Assembly (NCBI GenBank): GCA_039918615.1
Contig: JBDSHG010000174.1
Coordinates: 1 to 42,575 of the forward strand
Length of the DNA stretch: 42,575 nucleotides
Direction: 5' to 3'
DNA from: FEN-1250 sp039918615
Lineage (GTDB): Bacteria > Gemmatimonadota > Gemmatimonadetes > Gemmatimonadales > Gemmatimonadaceae
Of the stretch, positions 1 to 8,668 are shown one piece after another. The position numbers and the translations under genes were made by a program. Below the pieces are notes generated by a model. That model did not search any database. It was given only the letters and a program-made list of their open reading frames with translations, and was not told where the DNA came from. Each line of letters begins with the position of its first letter. Positions within the stretch are counted from its first letter, which is position 1.

Positions 1-1610
1 CCGGACTCCACGTCGCGATCATCGCGATGGCCGTCGAGCTCCTCTGCCGCATGGCGCGACTCCGTCCCGCGAGCGCGAGCATCGCCACGCTCGCGATCAC
101 CGCCGCGTACATCGCGGTGATCGGGCTTCCTGCGCCGGCCGTGCGCTCCGGTGTCATGCTTGGCGTGCGCTCGATCTGCCGAATGGTCCAGCGGCCAACG
201 TCTCCCTGGGCCGCACTCGCCCTCGGCGCCGCCGCGCCGCTCGTGGTGCCCGCCACCGTGCTCGATCTCGGGTACCAGCTCAGCGTGCTCGGCATGGCCG
301 GCCTCGTCGCGAGCGGCGCGCTCGGCAAGCGCGTGATCCCCGCAACGTGGAAGGGTGCGCGCGGATCGCTCGCACGCACGCTGCTCACATCGCTCGTCGC
401 ATGCGCGGCGAGCGCGCCGCTGGTCGCCTGGACGTTCGGGCGAATCAGTCTCGTTGCTCCGATCACGAATATTCTCGCCACGCCGGTGGTGGCGGTGCTC
501 CAGCCCGCGCTCTTTCTCGCGGTCGCCATCTCGCCGATCCACTTTCTCGGAATGCTGGTAGCGGATGCGTGTCATCCGCTGCTCGTCGCGCTCGACACCA
601 TCGCGACGGTTGGAGCAAGCGTGCCGCACGCGGCGCTGACCGTCGCGCCGACGCTCGGCACTGCGCTTCTCGCGGGCGCCGCGAGCATCGCGATGCTCGT
701 GGCATGCATGAGCCGCGCACCAGCTCGCGCGATCGCGCTCGCCCTCGGTGCGCTCTCGATCGCTGCCTGGCGTCCCCTCTGGCCGGAACGACCCGGCGGC
801 ATGGAGCTGCACATGATCGACGTCGGCCAGGGAGACGCGATCGCGCTGCGCACCCCCGCGGGACGCTGGCTCCTCTTCGATGCGGGGCGCAACTGGACGG
901 GTGGCGACGCCGGTCGCGCAACGGTGATCCCATATCTTCGCCGCCGCGGCGGCGACGTCGTGCTCTTCGTGCTGTCGCACCCGCACGCCGATCACGTGGG
1001 TGGGGGCGCGAGCGTGATCGCCGCGCTGCACCCAGCCGCGTACTGGGACGGCGCCTACGCCGGAACGAGCCCGCCCTATCGCGCCTCGCTCGTCGCTGCG
1101 CGCGACGGGCACGTGGCGTGGCGCCGGGTCCATCCGGGCGACTCACTCGTAGTGGACGGCGTGCGCCTGCACGTGCTCGCTCCCGATTCGGCGTGGATGG
1201 TCGGGCTCAAGGATCCGAACGCTGGGAGCGTGGTGGTGAGCGCCGAATATGGCAGCGTACGGATGTTGATGATGGGGGACGCCGAGAAGGGGGAGGAGGA
1301 GCGTCTCGTCGAGGCGTATGGAGACGCGCTCCGTGCCGACGTGCTCAAGGTGGGGCACCATGGAAGCAACACGAGCAGCACCGGAGCCTTTCTCGCACTC
1401 GTGCACCCGCGCGTGGCGCTCATCTCGGTGGGGGCCGGGAATATGTACGGGCACCCGAGCGCCAGCACGCTGCGGTCGCTGGCGGGCGTCGGCGCCGCCG
1501 TGCTGCGCACGGATCTGGAGGGGTCGATCGTCTGCCGCACCGACGGGCGGGCGCTCGAAATCGAGGAGGGCGGCGACCGGTGGACGGTCGCGCCCCAAAG
1601 CGCGCCCTAG
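1..1610 (+). CDS. comEC: ComEC/Rec2 DNA-uptake channel protein, 3' part (5' end outside window)
   Basis: The reading frame is already open at base 3 and begins with the family motif GLHVAIIA, so the gene starts upstream of the window and only its C-terminal part is seen. What is visible is the later part of the polytopic competence domain, with several hydrophobic segments up to about base 780. It is followed by a metallo-beta-lactamase-like domain starting at MIDVGQGDA, with the metal-binding HPHADHVGG at about 975-1005 and a second conserved block, VGHHGSNTSS, at about 1350-1380. In this family the channel moves single-stranded DNA across the inner membrane during transformation, and the C-terminal domain is thought to act as a nuclease. 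The frame ends cleanly with TAG and there are no internal stops. The next gene follows after 104 bases. Confidence 0.93.
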   Translation, partial: GLHVAIIAMAVELLCRMARLRPASASIATLAITAAYIAVIGLPAPAVRSGVMLGVRSICRMVQRPTSPWAALALGAAAPLVVPATVLDLGYQLSVLGMAGLVASGALGKRVIPATWKGARGSLARTLLTSLVACAASAPLVAWTFGRISLVAPITNILATPVVAVLQPALFLAVAISPIHFLGMLVADACHPLLVALDTIATVGASVPHAALTVAPTLGTALLAGAASIAMLVACMSRAPARAIALALGALSIAAWRPLWPERPGGMELHMIDVGQGDAIALRTPAGRWLLFDAGRNWTGGDAGRATVIPYLRRRGGDVVLFVLSHPHADHVGGGASVIAALHPAAYWDGAYAGTSPPYRASLVAARDGHVAWRRVHPGDSLVVDGVRLHVLAPDSAWMVGLKDPNAGSVVVSAEYGSVRMLMMGDAEKGEEERLVEAYGDALRADVLKVGHHGSNTSSTGAFLALVHPRVALISVGAGNMYGHPSASTLRSLAGVGAAVLRTDLEGSIVCRTDGRALEIEEGGDRWTVAPQSAP

Positions 1611-1714
1611 GTCATGCCCTCGATGGCCCGCTTTGGGCACTTGCACGATGCGTCGCGCAGGCGCCACTTTGCATTTGCTGCGGCCATGCGGCCGCTCCCG
1701 ACACGAGGTTACCC

Positions 1715-2743
1715 GTGGTTCAACATACGCCCACGTCCGTCGTCACGATCGATCGATACATCATCGAGCAGGAGCGCCTCTACCCCGAGGCCACCGGAGA
1801 ACTCTCTGGAATTCTGTACGATGTGGCGCTCGCGGCGAAGATGATCGCGAACAAGGTTCGCAGCGCCGGCCTCGCCGACATTCTGGGCTCCAACGAGTCG
1901 CAGAACGTGCAGGGCGAGGTCCAGGCGAAGCTCGATGTGCTCTCCAACGAGATCATCATTAAGGCGATGGACCACGGCGGCCGCCTCTGCGCGATGGCAT
2001 CCGAGGAAGAGCCGGACATCATTCCGATTCCCGATGGTTTCAAGTGCGGGAAGTACGTGCTGCTGTTCGATCCGCTCGATGGCTCGTCGAACATCGATGT
2101 GAACGTCCCCGTCGGCACGATCTTCTCCGTGCTTCGTAAAGTCACCGGTGGCACGCGCGGCGAGATGGCCGATCTCCTGCAGCCGGGACACCAGCAGGTC
2201 GCGGCGGGCTATGTGATCTACGGCTCGTCCACGATGCTCGTCTACACCACGGGGCAGGGCGCGCACGGTTTCACGCTCGATCCGTCGATCGGCGAGTTTC
2301 TCCTCTCGCATCCGAACATCCGCATCCCCGATGCGGGGCGCTATCTCTCGGTGAACGACTCGTACGAGCAGCTCTGGGACGAGAACGTGAAGACGCTCAT
2401 GCGCCGCTATCGCGGGCTCGAGGGGAATCACAAGCCGCTGAGCGTGCGCTACGTCGGCTCGCTCGTGGCCGATTTCCATCGCAATCTGCTCGGCGGCGGC
2501 GTTTTCGCCTATCCGGCGAACGCCAAGCGCAAGCAGGGGAAGCTGCGTCTGCTGTACGAGGCGAACCCGCTCGCCTTCATCGTCGAGCAGGCCGGGGGCG
2601 CGGCGTACGACGGCACGCATCGCGTGATGGATGTGCAGCCCACCGAGCTGCATCAGCGCACGCCGCTCTACATCGGAAGCAAGCGCGAAGTCGACCTCGC
2701 CACCGAGGTCGTGAGTGGTGTCGCCGTCGGCGTCGGGGGATGA
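1715..2743 (+). CDS. fbp: Class I fructose-1,6-bisphosphatase
   Basis: A 342-residue protein with the class I FBPase signature LLFDPLDGSSNIDVNVPVG at about residues 115-133, which carries the metal-binding aspartates, and the downstream LYEANPLAFIVEQAGG block. It hydrolyses fructose 1,6-bisphosphate to fructose 6-phosphate in gluconeogenesis, in the cytosol. The frame stays open far upstream by chance, but similarity begins at the GTG at 1715. A GAGG ribosome-binding sequence lies six bases before it and the resulting length is usual for the family, so GTG 1715 is chosen. The 3' end lies 13 bases before the ATG of the mutase gene, suggesting co-transcription. Confidence 0.95.
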   Translation: MVQHTPTSVVTIDRYIIEQERLYPEATGELSGILYDVALAAKMIANKVRSAGLADILGSNESQNVQGEVQAKLDVLSNEIIIKAMDHGGRLCAMASEEEPDIIPIPDGFKCGKYVLLFDPLDGSSNIDVNVPVGTIFSVLRKVTGGTRGEMADLLQPGHQQVAAGYVIYGSSTMLVYTTGQGAHGFTLDPSIGEFLLSHPNIRIPDAGRYLSVNDSYEQLWDENVKTLMRRYRGLEGNHKPLSVRYVGSLVADFHRNLLGGGVFAYPANAKRKQGKLRLLYEANPLAFIVEQAGGAAYDGTHRVMDVQPTELHQRTPLYIGSKREVDLATEVVSGVAVGVGG

Positions 2744-2756
2744 CGCGCATCCCCTG

Positions 2757-4355
2757 ATGCCCGCGCGCGACGACACACGCACTACCCCCGCGGGCGTACC
2801 GCTCGCACCGTTCTACCGTCCGGAAGATTCACCGGTCGACTACGCGCGCGACCTGAACGATCCGGGGAGCTTTCCGTTCACGCGCGGCGTGCAGTCGTCG
2901 ATGTATCGTGGCCGTCTGTGGACGATGCGGCAGTACGCGGGTTTCGGCACGGCGAGCGAGACGAACACGCGCTTTCGCACGCTCCTTGCCGCGGGGCAGA
3001 CGGGGCTCTCCGTCGCCTTCGATCTCCCGACGCAGATGGGCTTCGACTCCGATTCCCCGCGCGCGCTCGGTGAAGTCGGCCGCGTCGGCGTCGCGATCGA
3101 CACGGTCGACGACATGCACGCGCTGCTGGCCGAGATTCCGCTCGACAAGGTGTCGACGTCGATGACGATCAACGCGACGGCGGCGACGCTGCTCGCGATG
3201 TACATCGTCGTCGCCGAGGAGCGGGGGATCGCACGCGCGAGGCTCTCCGGGACGGTGCAGAACGACATCCTCAAGGAGTACATAGCCCGCGGCACGTACA
3301 TCTATCCACCGGGGCCGAGCCTCGCGCTGGTGACGGGGATCTTCGCGTTCTGTGCTGCCGAGGTGCCGCTCTGGAATCCGATCTCGATCTCGGGCTACCA
3401 CATGCGCGAGGCGGGATCGACAGCGGTGCAGGAGCTCGCTTTCACCTTCGCGAACACGATCGAGTACGTGACGCGCGCGCTCGCCGCCGGCCTTGCGATC
3501 GACAGCTTCGCGCCGCGCCTCTCGTTCTTCTTCGCAGCGCACAGCGATCTGTTCGAGGAGGTCGCGAAGTTCCGCGCGGCGCGACGGATCTACGCGCGTC
3601 TTATGCGCGAGCGCTTCGGCGCATCGGATGCGTCGTGCCGCCTGCGCTTCCACACGCAGACCGGTGGCGTGACGCTCACCGCGCAACAGCCTCTGACCAA
3701 CGTCGTGCGCGTCACCGTGCAGACACTTGCCGCGGTGCTCGGAGGCACGCAGTCGCTGCACACGAACGGCTACGACGAGGCGCTCGCGCTGCCGACGGTC
3801 GACGCCGCGACGCTGGCGCTGCGCACGCAGCAGGTGGTGGCGTACGAGTCGGGGGTGGCGGGAACGGCGGATCCGCTCGCCGGGAGCTACTACGTGGAGC
3901 AGTTGACGACGGAGCTCGAGGAGCGCGCGCTCGCGCTGCTCGCGCGAGTCGAGGAGCTCGGCGGCGCGGCGCGCGCGATCGAGAAGGGATTCTTCCAGGA
4001 GGAGATCGGTCGATCCGCGTATGAGCATCAGCTGCGCGTGGAAAGCCGCGAGACGATCGTCGTCGGCGTGAACGCGTTTACCGACGAGGAGCCGCCGCTC
4101 GCGATCCCTGCGCCGAATTTTCGCGCGCTGGAGCAGGACCAGCTCGCGCGGTTGGCGAAGACGAAGGCGGCGAGAGATCAGGGCGCGGTCTCCGCGTCGC
4201 TATCCGCGCTCGGTGCCGCGAGCGCGTCGGAGAGCGCGGAGATCTCGGCGCGGCTCATGCCGCTCATCATCGATGCGGTGCGTGCGCGCGCGACGCTTGG
4301 CGAGATCGCGGACACGCTCGCGAGCGCGTGGGGGATGTACCGGCCGGCGCATTGA
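2757..4355 (+). CDS. Methylmalonyl-CoA mutase large (catalytic) subunit, no B12-binding domain
   Basis: A 532-residue protein covering only the TIM-barrel catalytic part of acyl-CoA mutases. It stops after the linker, at GMYRPAH, without the C-terminal cobalamin-binding DxHxxG domain, so it should work with a separate small subunit that is not in this window. Counting from the ATG at 2757, the specificity positions match true methylmalonyl-CoA mutases: Tyr50 in SSMYRGRLWTMRQYAG (Tyr89 of the Propionibacterium enzyme), Gln168 and Arg178 in TVQNDILKEYIARGTYI (Gln197, Arg207), and His215 in SGYHMREAG (His244). Isobutyryl-CoA mutases have Phe and Gln in place of Tyr89 and Arg207. A GTG at 2715 inside fbp would add 14 residues with no family similarity, so ATG 2757 is preferred. 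The reaction links propionyl-CoA breakdown to succinyl-CoA and needs adenosylcobalamin, which fits the B12 uptake operon at 24.5-29.5 kb. Confidence 0.92.
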   Translation: MPARDDTRTTPAGVPLAPFYRPEDSPVDYARDLNDPGSFPFTRGVQSSMYRGRLWTMRQYAGFGTASETNTRFRTLLAAGQTGLSVAFDLPTQMGFDSDSPRALGEVGRVGVAIDTVDDMHALLAEIPLDKVSTSMTINATAATLLAMYIVVAEERGIARARLSGTVQNDILKEYIARGTYIYPPGPSLALVTGIFAFCAAEVPLWNPISISGYHMREAGSTAVQELAFTFANTIEYVTRALAAGLAIDSFAPRLSFFFAAHSDLFEEVAKFRAARRIYARLMRERFGASDASCRLRFHTQTGGVTLTAQQPLTNVVRVTVQTLAAVLGGTQSLHTNGYDEALALPTVDAATLALRTQQVVAYESGVAGTADPLAGSYYVEQLTTELEERALALLARVEELGGAARAIEKGFFQEEIGRSAYEHQLRVESRETIVVGVNAFTDEEPPLAIPAPNFRALEQDQLARLAKTKAARDQGAVSASLSALGAASASESAEISARLMPLIIDAVRARATLGEIADTLASAWGMYRPAH

Positions 4356-4423
4356 GTGATCGGCCGCGCGCGAGCGGTCGCACTCATTGTCCGCTTTTGC
4401 GGGTCAGCATAACTTTCACAGCG

Positions 4424-4885
4424 ATGCCAACTTACGAGTTCACGTGTCCGAACGGGCACGACTTCGAGAAGTTCTTCCGGACGATCTCGAGCGGCGAGTC
4501 CGAGCTGCCGTGCCCGATCTGCGGAGCGATCGCAGCGCGCAAGATCTCCGCAGGGGCCGGCCTCATGTTCAAGGGAAGCGGCTTTTACATCACGGACTAC
4601 GGGAAGGACGGGAAGAAGGACCAGAATCTCCCGCGCAAGTCGTCGAACGGCGAAAGTGGGTCGTCGTCTTCGTCGTCCTCCGATAGCGGCAGCTCCGGCA
4701 GTGATTCGAAGTCGTCGAGCGACGCCAAGTCTTCCGGTGATTCGAAGTCTTCGAGCGATTCGAAATCCTCTGGCGATTCGAAGCCATCGTCGTCGAAATC
4801 TGAATCGAAGGCGGAGTCGAAGCCCGCGGCGAAGCCGGCCGAGTCGAAGCCCAGCGCGCCCAAGAGCAGCAGCTCTTCCGAATGA
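4424..4885 (+). CDS. FmdB-family zinc-ribbon protein with long Ser/Lys-rich tail
   Basis: The first 60 residues are a typical FmdB-type putative regulatory protein: MPTYEFTCPNGHDFEKF, a CPIC pair and a GSGFYITDYG motif, together forming a small zinc ribbon with paired cysteines. From about residue 66 to 153 the protein is low complexity, built from short blocks such as DSKSS, GDSKSS and SESKAESKP, with almost only Ser, Lys, Asp, Glu, Pro and Ala. Such tails are predicted to be disordered. The function of the family is not firmly known; many members sit next to translation or amidase genes. The start at 4424 gives the canonical N-terminus. The stop overlaps argS by four bases (ATGA), so the two are probably translationally coupled. 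A weak promoter-like pair (TTGTCC at 4387, TAACTT at 4410, 17-base spacing) lies just upstream. Confidence 0.88.
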   Translation: MPTYEFTCPNGHDFEKFFRTISSGESELPCPICGAIAARKISAGAGLMFKGSGFYITDYGKDGKKDQNLPRKSSNGESGSSSSSSSDSGSSGSDSKSSSDAKSSGDSKSSSDSKSSGDSKPSSSKSESKAESKPAAKPAESKPSAPKSSSSSE

Positions 4886-6663
4886 TGCCGGTCGATCTCA
4901 TTCGTGCGGCGCTGGTGGATGCCGCGCGTGAGCTCGGCGCGCCCGGCACGATCGCCCCGGTGCTCGAGCGCCCGCGCGATCCCGCGCACGGCGACTGGAG
5001 CACCAACCTCGCGATGATGCTCGCCAAGCCGCTCGGCGAGAAGCCGCGCACGCTCGCGACGCGGCTCATCGAGAAGTTGAATCTCGACGCGGCCGGGGTG
5101 AGCAAGGTCGACATCGCGGGTCCCGGCTTCATCAACTTCTACATCGCGGCGGGCGCGAACGCGAGCGGGCTCGCAGCCATCGTCGCGGCGGGCGATGCGT
5201 ATGGCCGCGATGGGAGCGGCGCAGGACGTCGCGTGGTGGTCGAGTTCGTCTCCGCGAATCCGACGGGACCGCTCCACGTCGGTCACGGGCGCCAGGCCGT
5301 GCTCGGCGACACCATCAGCGCTTTGCTCGAGTGGTCGGGGTGGACGGTGTCGCGCGAGTACTACTACAACGATGCCGGCGTGCAGATCACGAATCTCGCG
5401 GCGTCCGTCGTGGTGCGCCTGCGCGAGCTCGCCGGATACGCGACGCAGTTCCCCGAAGGGTGGTATCAGGGTGAGTACGTGCTCGATGTCGCGCGCGCCT
5501 ACATCGCCGACCGCGGCGCGAGCGATGCGAAGGCGCTGTTGCAGCACGAAGCGCCGGGATTGCTCGATCCATCCTTCGATCACGATACCCCCGCGCTCTC
5601 GCACGCGATCCTCGGCTTCGTGCGCGAGCATCCCGACTTCGTGCGCGTCGCCGTCGACGAGCTGCGGAAGACGCAGGATCGCGACCTCACGACCTTCGGC
5701 CTCGCCTTCGACACGTACTTCCTCGAGTCGAGCCTCTACGCTCCGGGATCCGCGCGCGCGCTCGCCCCGATGCTCGGCGGGAACGAGGGCGAGAGCGCGG
5801 TCGACGCGACCGTGCGCAAGCTCGAGGCGAGCGGGCACACGTATGAGGAAGACGGCGCGCTCTGGCTTCGCACCATGGACTTCGGCGACGACAAGAACCG
5901 CGTGATGCGCAAGCGCGACGGCACGTACACCTACTTCCTCCCGGATGTGGCGTACCACGTCACCAAGTGGGGACGCGGCTACCCGCGCGCGATCAACGTC
6001 CAGGGCACCGACCATCACGGCACCATCGGCCGAGTGCGCGCGGGGGTGCAGGCGCTCGACGTCGGAGTGCCGACGGGCTATCCCGACTACATCCTGCACA
6101 ACCTCGTGAAGCTCGTGCGCGGCGGTGAAGAGGTGAAGTTCTCCAAGCGCTCGGGCTCGATCGTGACGCTCGAGGAGCTGCTCGCCGACGTTGGACGAGA
6201 CGCCGTGCGCTACTTCTTCGCGATGCGAAAAGCCGAGTCGGAGCTGGTGTTCGACATCGATCTCGCGCGCGCGCAGTCGGAGGAGAATCCGGTGTACTAC
6301 ATCCAGATGGCGCATGCGCGGCTGTGCGGGATCTTCCGCGTCGGCAACATCGATGCATCGTCGCTCGTCGCGGCGGCCGTCGATTACGATGCGCTGGTCG
6401 AGCCGGAGGAGCGCGAGTTGATCAAGGCGCTCCTCGATTTCCCGTCGATGATGGCCGGCGCCGCGGAGGCGCTCGAGCCGCATCGGGTGGCGAGCTATCT
6501 GCTCGAGACGGCGCAGCTCGTGCACACCTGGTATCACAAGCATCACGTGCTCGACGAGCCACCCGCGATCATGCATGCACGGTTGTTTCTCGCGCTCGCC
6601 GCGCGCATCGTCCTGCGCAACGGTCTCGCGGTGCTCGGCATCGCCGCACCCGACCGGATGTGA
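4882..6663 (+). CDS. argS: Arginyl-tRNA synthetase
   Basis: A 593-residue class I aminoacyl-tRNA synthetase that charges tRNA-Arg. The N-terminal Add-1 domain is followed by the HIGH-type motif in SANPTGPLHVGHGR (about residues 124-137). The KMSKS-equivalent loop is in FSKRSGSIVTLEEL (about residue 420), and the C-terminal helical anticodon-binding domain ends in LRNGLAVLGIAAPDRM, a usual ArgS ending. Length is normal. Two adjacent ATG codons (4882 and 4885) can serve as the start; the first overlaps the upstream stop as ATGA. The downstream kinase begins 49 bases later. Confidence 0.96.
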   Translation: MMPVDLIRAALVDAARELGAPGTIAPVLERPRDPAHGDWSTNLAMMLAKPLGEKPRTLATRLIEKLNLDAAGVSKVDIAGPGFINFYIAAGANASGLAAIVAAGDAYGRDGSGAGRRVVVEFVSANPTGPLHVGHGRQAVLGDTISALLEWSGWTVSREYYYNDAGVQITNLAASVVVRLRELAGYATQFPEGWYQGEYVLDVARAYIADRGASDAKALLQHEAPGLLDPSFDHDTPALSHAILGFVREHPDFVRVAVDELRKTQDRDLTTFGLAFDTYFLESSLYAPGSARALAPMLGGNEGESAVDATVRKLEASGHTYEEDGALWLRTMDFGDDKNRVMRKRDGTYTYFLPDVAYHVTKWGRGYPRAINVQGTDHHGTIGRVRAGVQALDVGVPTGYPDYILHNLVKLVRGGEEVKFSKRSGSIVTLEELLADVGRDAVRYFFAMRKAESELVFDIDLARAQSEENPVYYIQMAHARLCGIFRVGNIDASSLVAAAVDYDALVEPEERELIKALLDFPSMMAGAAEALEPHRVASYLLETAQLVHTWYHKHHVLDEPPAIMHARLFLALAARIVLRNGLAVLGIAAPDRM

Positions 6664-6712
6664 GCCCGGCTCGGCACACGCTTCATACCATCAGCCTCTC
6701 ACCGGCCGCCAC

Positions 6713-7630
6713 ATGACAGTGCTCGTCGTCGGATCCGTTGCTCTCGATTCGGTCGAAACTCCATTCGGGAAGGCCGAGAATGTGATCGGAGGCTCAGCCA
6801 CTTTCTTCGCGGCATCGGCGAGCCTGCTGACGAAGGTGCAGGTGGTCGGAATCGTCGGCAGCGACTTTCCGATCGAGAAGCTCGATCGCCTGAAGGCACG
6901 AGGAGTAGACCTCGCGGGGCTCGAGCACGCGGAGGGCGAATCCTTCCGCTGGCGCGGCCGCTATCGCCACGACCTCAATGCGGCCGAGACGCTCGAGACG
7001 ATGCTCGGTGTCTTTTCGCACTTCGCGCCGAAGATCCCCGAGCAGTTTCGCGATACGCCCTACGTCTTTCTCGGCAACATCGATCCGCGGCTCCAGATCG
7101 AAGTGCTCCGTCAAGTGCGCAAGCCGAAGCTCGTGGCGTGCGACACGATGAACTTCTGGATCGAAAGCCGCCGCGGTGATCTGCTCGCGCTGCTCAAGGA
7201 AGTCGACATGGTGACGTTGAACGACGGCGAGGCGCGCCAGCTCACCGAAGAGACGAATCTCGTGAAGGCCGCGAAGTGGATCATGCAGCACGGACCGAAG
7301 CACGTCATCATCAAGAAAGGCGAGCACGGCGCCTTCATGTTCAACGAGAAGAGCGTCTTCTTCGCGCCCGCATATCCGCTCGAGAGCGTCTTCGATCCGA
7401 CGGGCGCCGGTGATTCGTTCGCCGGCGGATTCTTCGGGTACCTCTCGCGCAGCGGCGATCTGAGCGAAGGGAACATGCGCCGCGCGGTCGTCTGTGGCTG
7501 CGCAATGGGCTCATTCGCCGTCGAGCGCTTCTCCGTCGACCGATTCTTCGAGATCACTGAAGCGGATCTCAACGCGCGCATCGATGAGTTCCGCCGGCTC
7601 GTCGCGTTCGAAAAGGAAGTCGTCGGGTGA
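6713..7630 (+). CDS. PfkB/ribokinase-family sugar (or nucleoside) kinase
   Basis: A 305-residue protein with the ribokinase fold: N-terminal GSVALDSVETPFG and GGSATFFAA (the first PfkB signature region), and the C-terminal signature DPTGAGDSFAGGF at about residues 228-240 containing the catalytic base Asp and the anion hole. It transfers phosphate from ATP to a sugar or nucleoside; the substrate cannot be read from sequence. The start at ATG 6713 gives the standard beta-strand opening MTVLVVGS; an upstream in-frame ATG lies within argS and is unlikely. Its TGA overlaps the GTG of purM (GTGA), so the kinase is coupled to a purine synthesis gene. This makes a nucleoside or ribose-type substrate an attractive but unproven idea. 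Confidence 0.88.
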   Translation: MTVLVVGSVALDSVETPFGKAENVIGGSATFFAASASLLTKVQVVGIVGSDFPIEKLDRLKARGVDLAGLEHAEGESFRWRGRYRHDLNAAETLETMLGVFSHFAPKIPEQFRDTPYVFLGNIDPRLQIEVLRQVRKPKLVACDTMNFWIESRRGDLLALLKEVDMVTLNDGEARQLTEETNLVKAAKWIMQHGPKHVIIKKGEHGAFMFNEKSVFFAPAYPLESVFDPTGAGDSFAGGFFGYLSRSGDLSEGNMRRAVVCGCAMGSFAVERFSVDRFFEITEADLNARIDEFRRLVAFEKEVVG

Positions 7631-8652
7631 CCGCGCCGCTCGACTATCGCTCGGCCGGCGTCGACATCGACGCCGCGGACGATTCGAAGAACCGTATCAA
7701 GTCGCTCGTCGAGTCGACGTTCACCGCAGGGACGCGCGGCGCCTTCGGCAGCTTCGGCGGAATGTTCAGGGTCCCCGAAGGGATGCGCGCACCCCTCCTC
7801 GTCTCGAGTGCCGATGGCGTGGGCACGAAGATCAAGCTCGCGATCGACGCAGGCGTGCATGACACGATCGGCCACGATCTCGTGAACCACTGCGTCAACG
7901 ACATCCTGGTGCAGGGCGCGACGCCGCTCTTCTTCCTCGACTACGTCGCCTTCGGTGACTTGGTGCCCGAGGTCGTCGAGAGCGTCGTGCGCGGGGTCGC
8001 TGCGGGATGTCGCGAGAATGGCTGCGCGCTGGTTGGTGGCGAGACGGCAGAGATGCCCGGCCTGTATACGCCGCCGGACTACGATCTCGCGGGCTTCATC
8101 GTCGGCTGCGTCGAGGAGGAGGCCGTACTCGGCGCGTCGCGCGTTCGCGCCGGCGATGTGCTCATTGGCCTCGCCAGCAATGGCCTTCACACCAACGGCT
8201 TCTCGCTGGCGCGCCGAATCGTGAGCGAGCGCATGAAGCTTGCACCACACGACACCTTTCCCGGCCTCACGGGTACGGTGGCAGAAGTGCTGCTTCGCGT
8301 GCATCGCTCCTATCTCGCGGCGCTCCGTCCCGTGCTCGGCACGGTTCACGCGATGGCGCACATCACGGGCGGCGGGCTTCCGGGGAATCTGAACCGCGCG
8401 CTGCCCGGTGATGTCGACGCGGTCGTGAATACGAAGAGCTGGACGATTCCCGCCGAGTTTCTGGCGCTCGAAGAGGCTGGCGGCGTGGCGCGTGACGAGA
8501 TGTTGCGCGCCTTCAACATGGGTGTCGGGATGGTAGTGCTCGCGGACGCGACTGCGGCCGACTCGGTGATCGCTCACGCCGCGGCGGCGGAGGTGCCCGC
8601 ATGGGTCCTCGGTGAAACGCGACGCGGTACCGGGGCCGTCATCTTCGCGTAG
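7627..8652 (+). CDS. purM: Phosphoribosylformylglycinamidine cyclo-ligase (AIR synthetase)
   Basis: A 341-residue PurM that converts formylglycinamidine ribonucleotide plus ATP to aminoimidazole ribonucleotide in purine synthesis. Visible family marks are YRSAGVDIDAAD at the N-terminus, SSADGVGTKIKLA, HDLVNHCVNDILVQGA (the conserved nucleotide/metal-binding helix), the GGETAEMPG loop at about residues 137-145, and the C-terminal HITGGGLPGNLNR. The GTG start at 7627 overlaps the previous stop in a GTGA arrangement. Length and order of motifs are normal. Confidence 0.96.
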   Translation: MTAPLDYRSAGVDIDAADDSKNRIKSLVESTFTAGTRGAFGSFGGMFRVPEGMRAPLLVSSADGVGTKIKLAIDAGVHDTIGHDLVNHCVNDILVQGATPLFFLDYVAFGDLVPEVVESVVRGVAAGCRENGCALVGGETAEMPGLYTPPDYDLAGFIVGCVEEEAVLGASRVRAGDVLIGLASNGLHTNGFSLARRIVSERMKLAPHDTFPGLTGTVAEVLLRVHRSYLAALRPVLGTVHAMAHITGGGLPGNLNRALPGDVDAVVNTKSWTIPAEFLALEEAGGVARDEMLRAFNMGVGMVVLADATAADSVIAHAAAAEVPAWVLGETRRGTGAVIFA

Positions 8653-8668
8653 CGCTTCTGGAGGACGG

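Noticed and set aside
347..1714. A frame open from 347 through fbp, as if comEC and fbp sequences were fused into one 798-residue protein
   Set aside because: The part before 1715 is the out-of-frame shadow of comEC, rich in Arg and Ala, and has no FBPase similarity; GTG 1715 has a ribosome-binding site.
4597..6576. A 659-codon reverse-strand open frame opposite argS, and many similar long antisense frames
   Set aside because: GC-rich codon use leaves the opposite strand open; the translations are Arg/His/Asp-rich without any family motif, and the + strand genes are certain.
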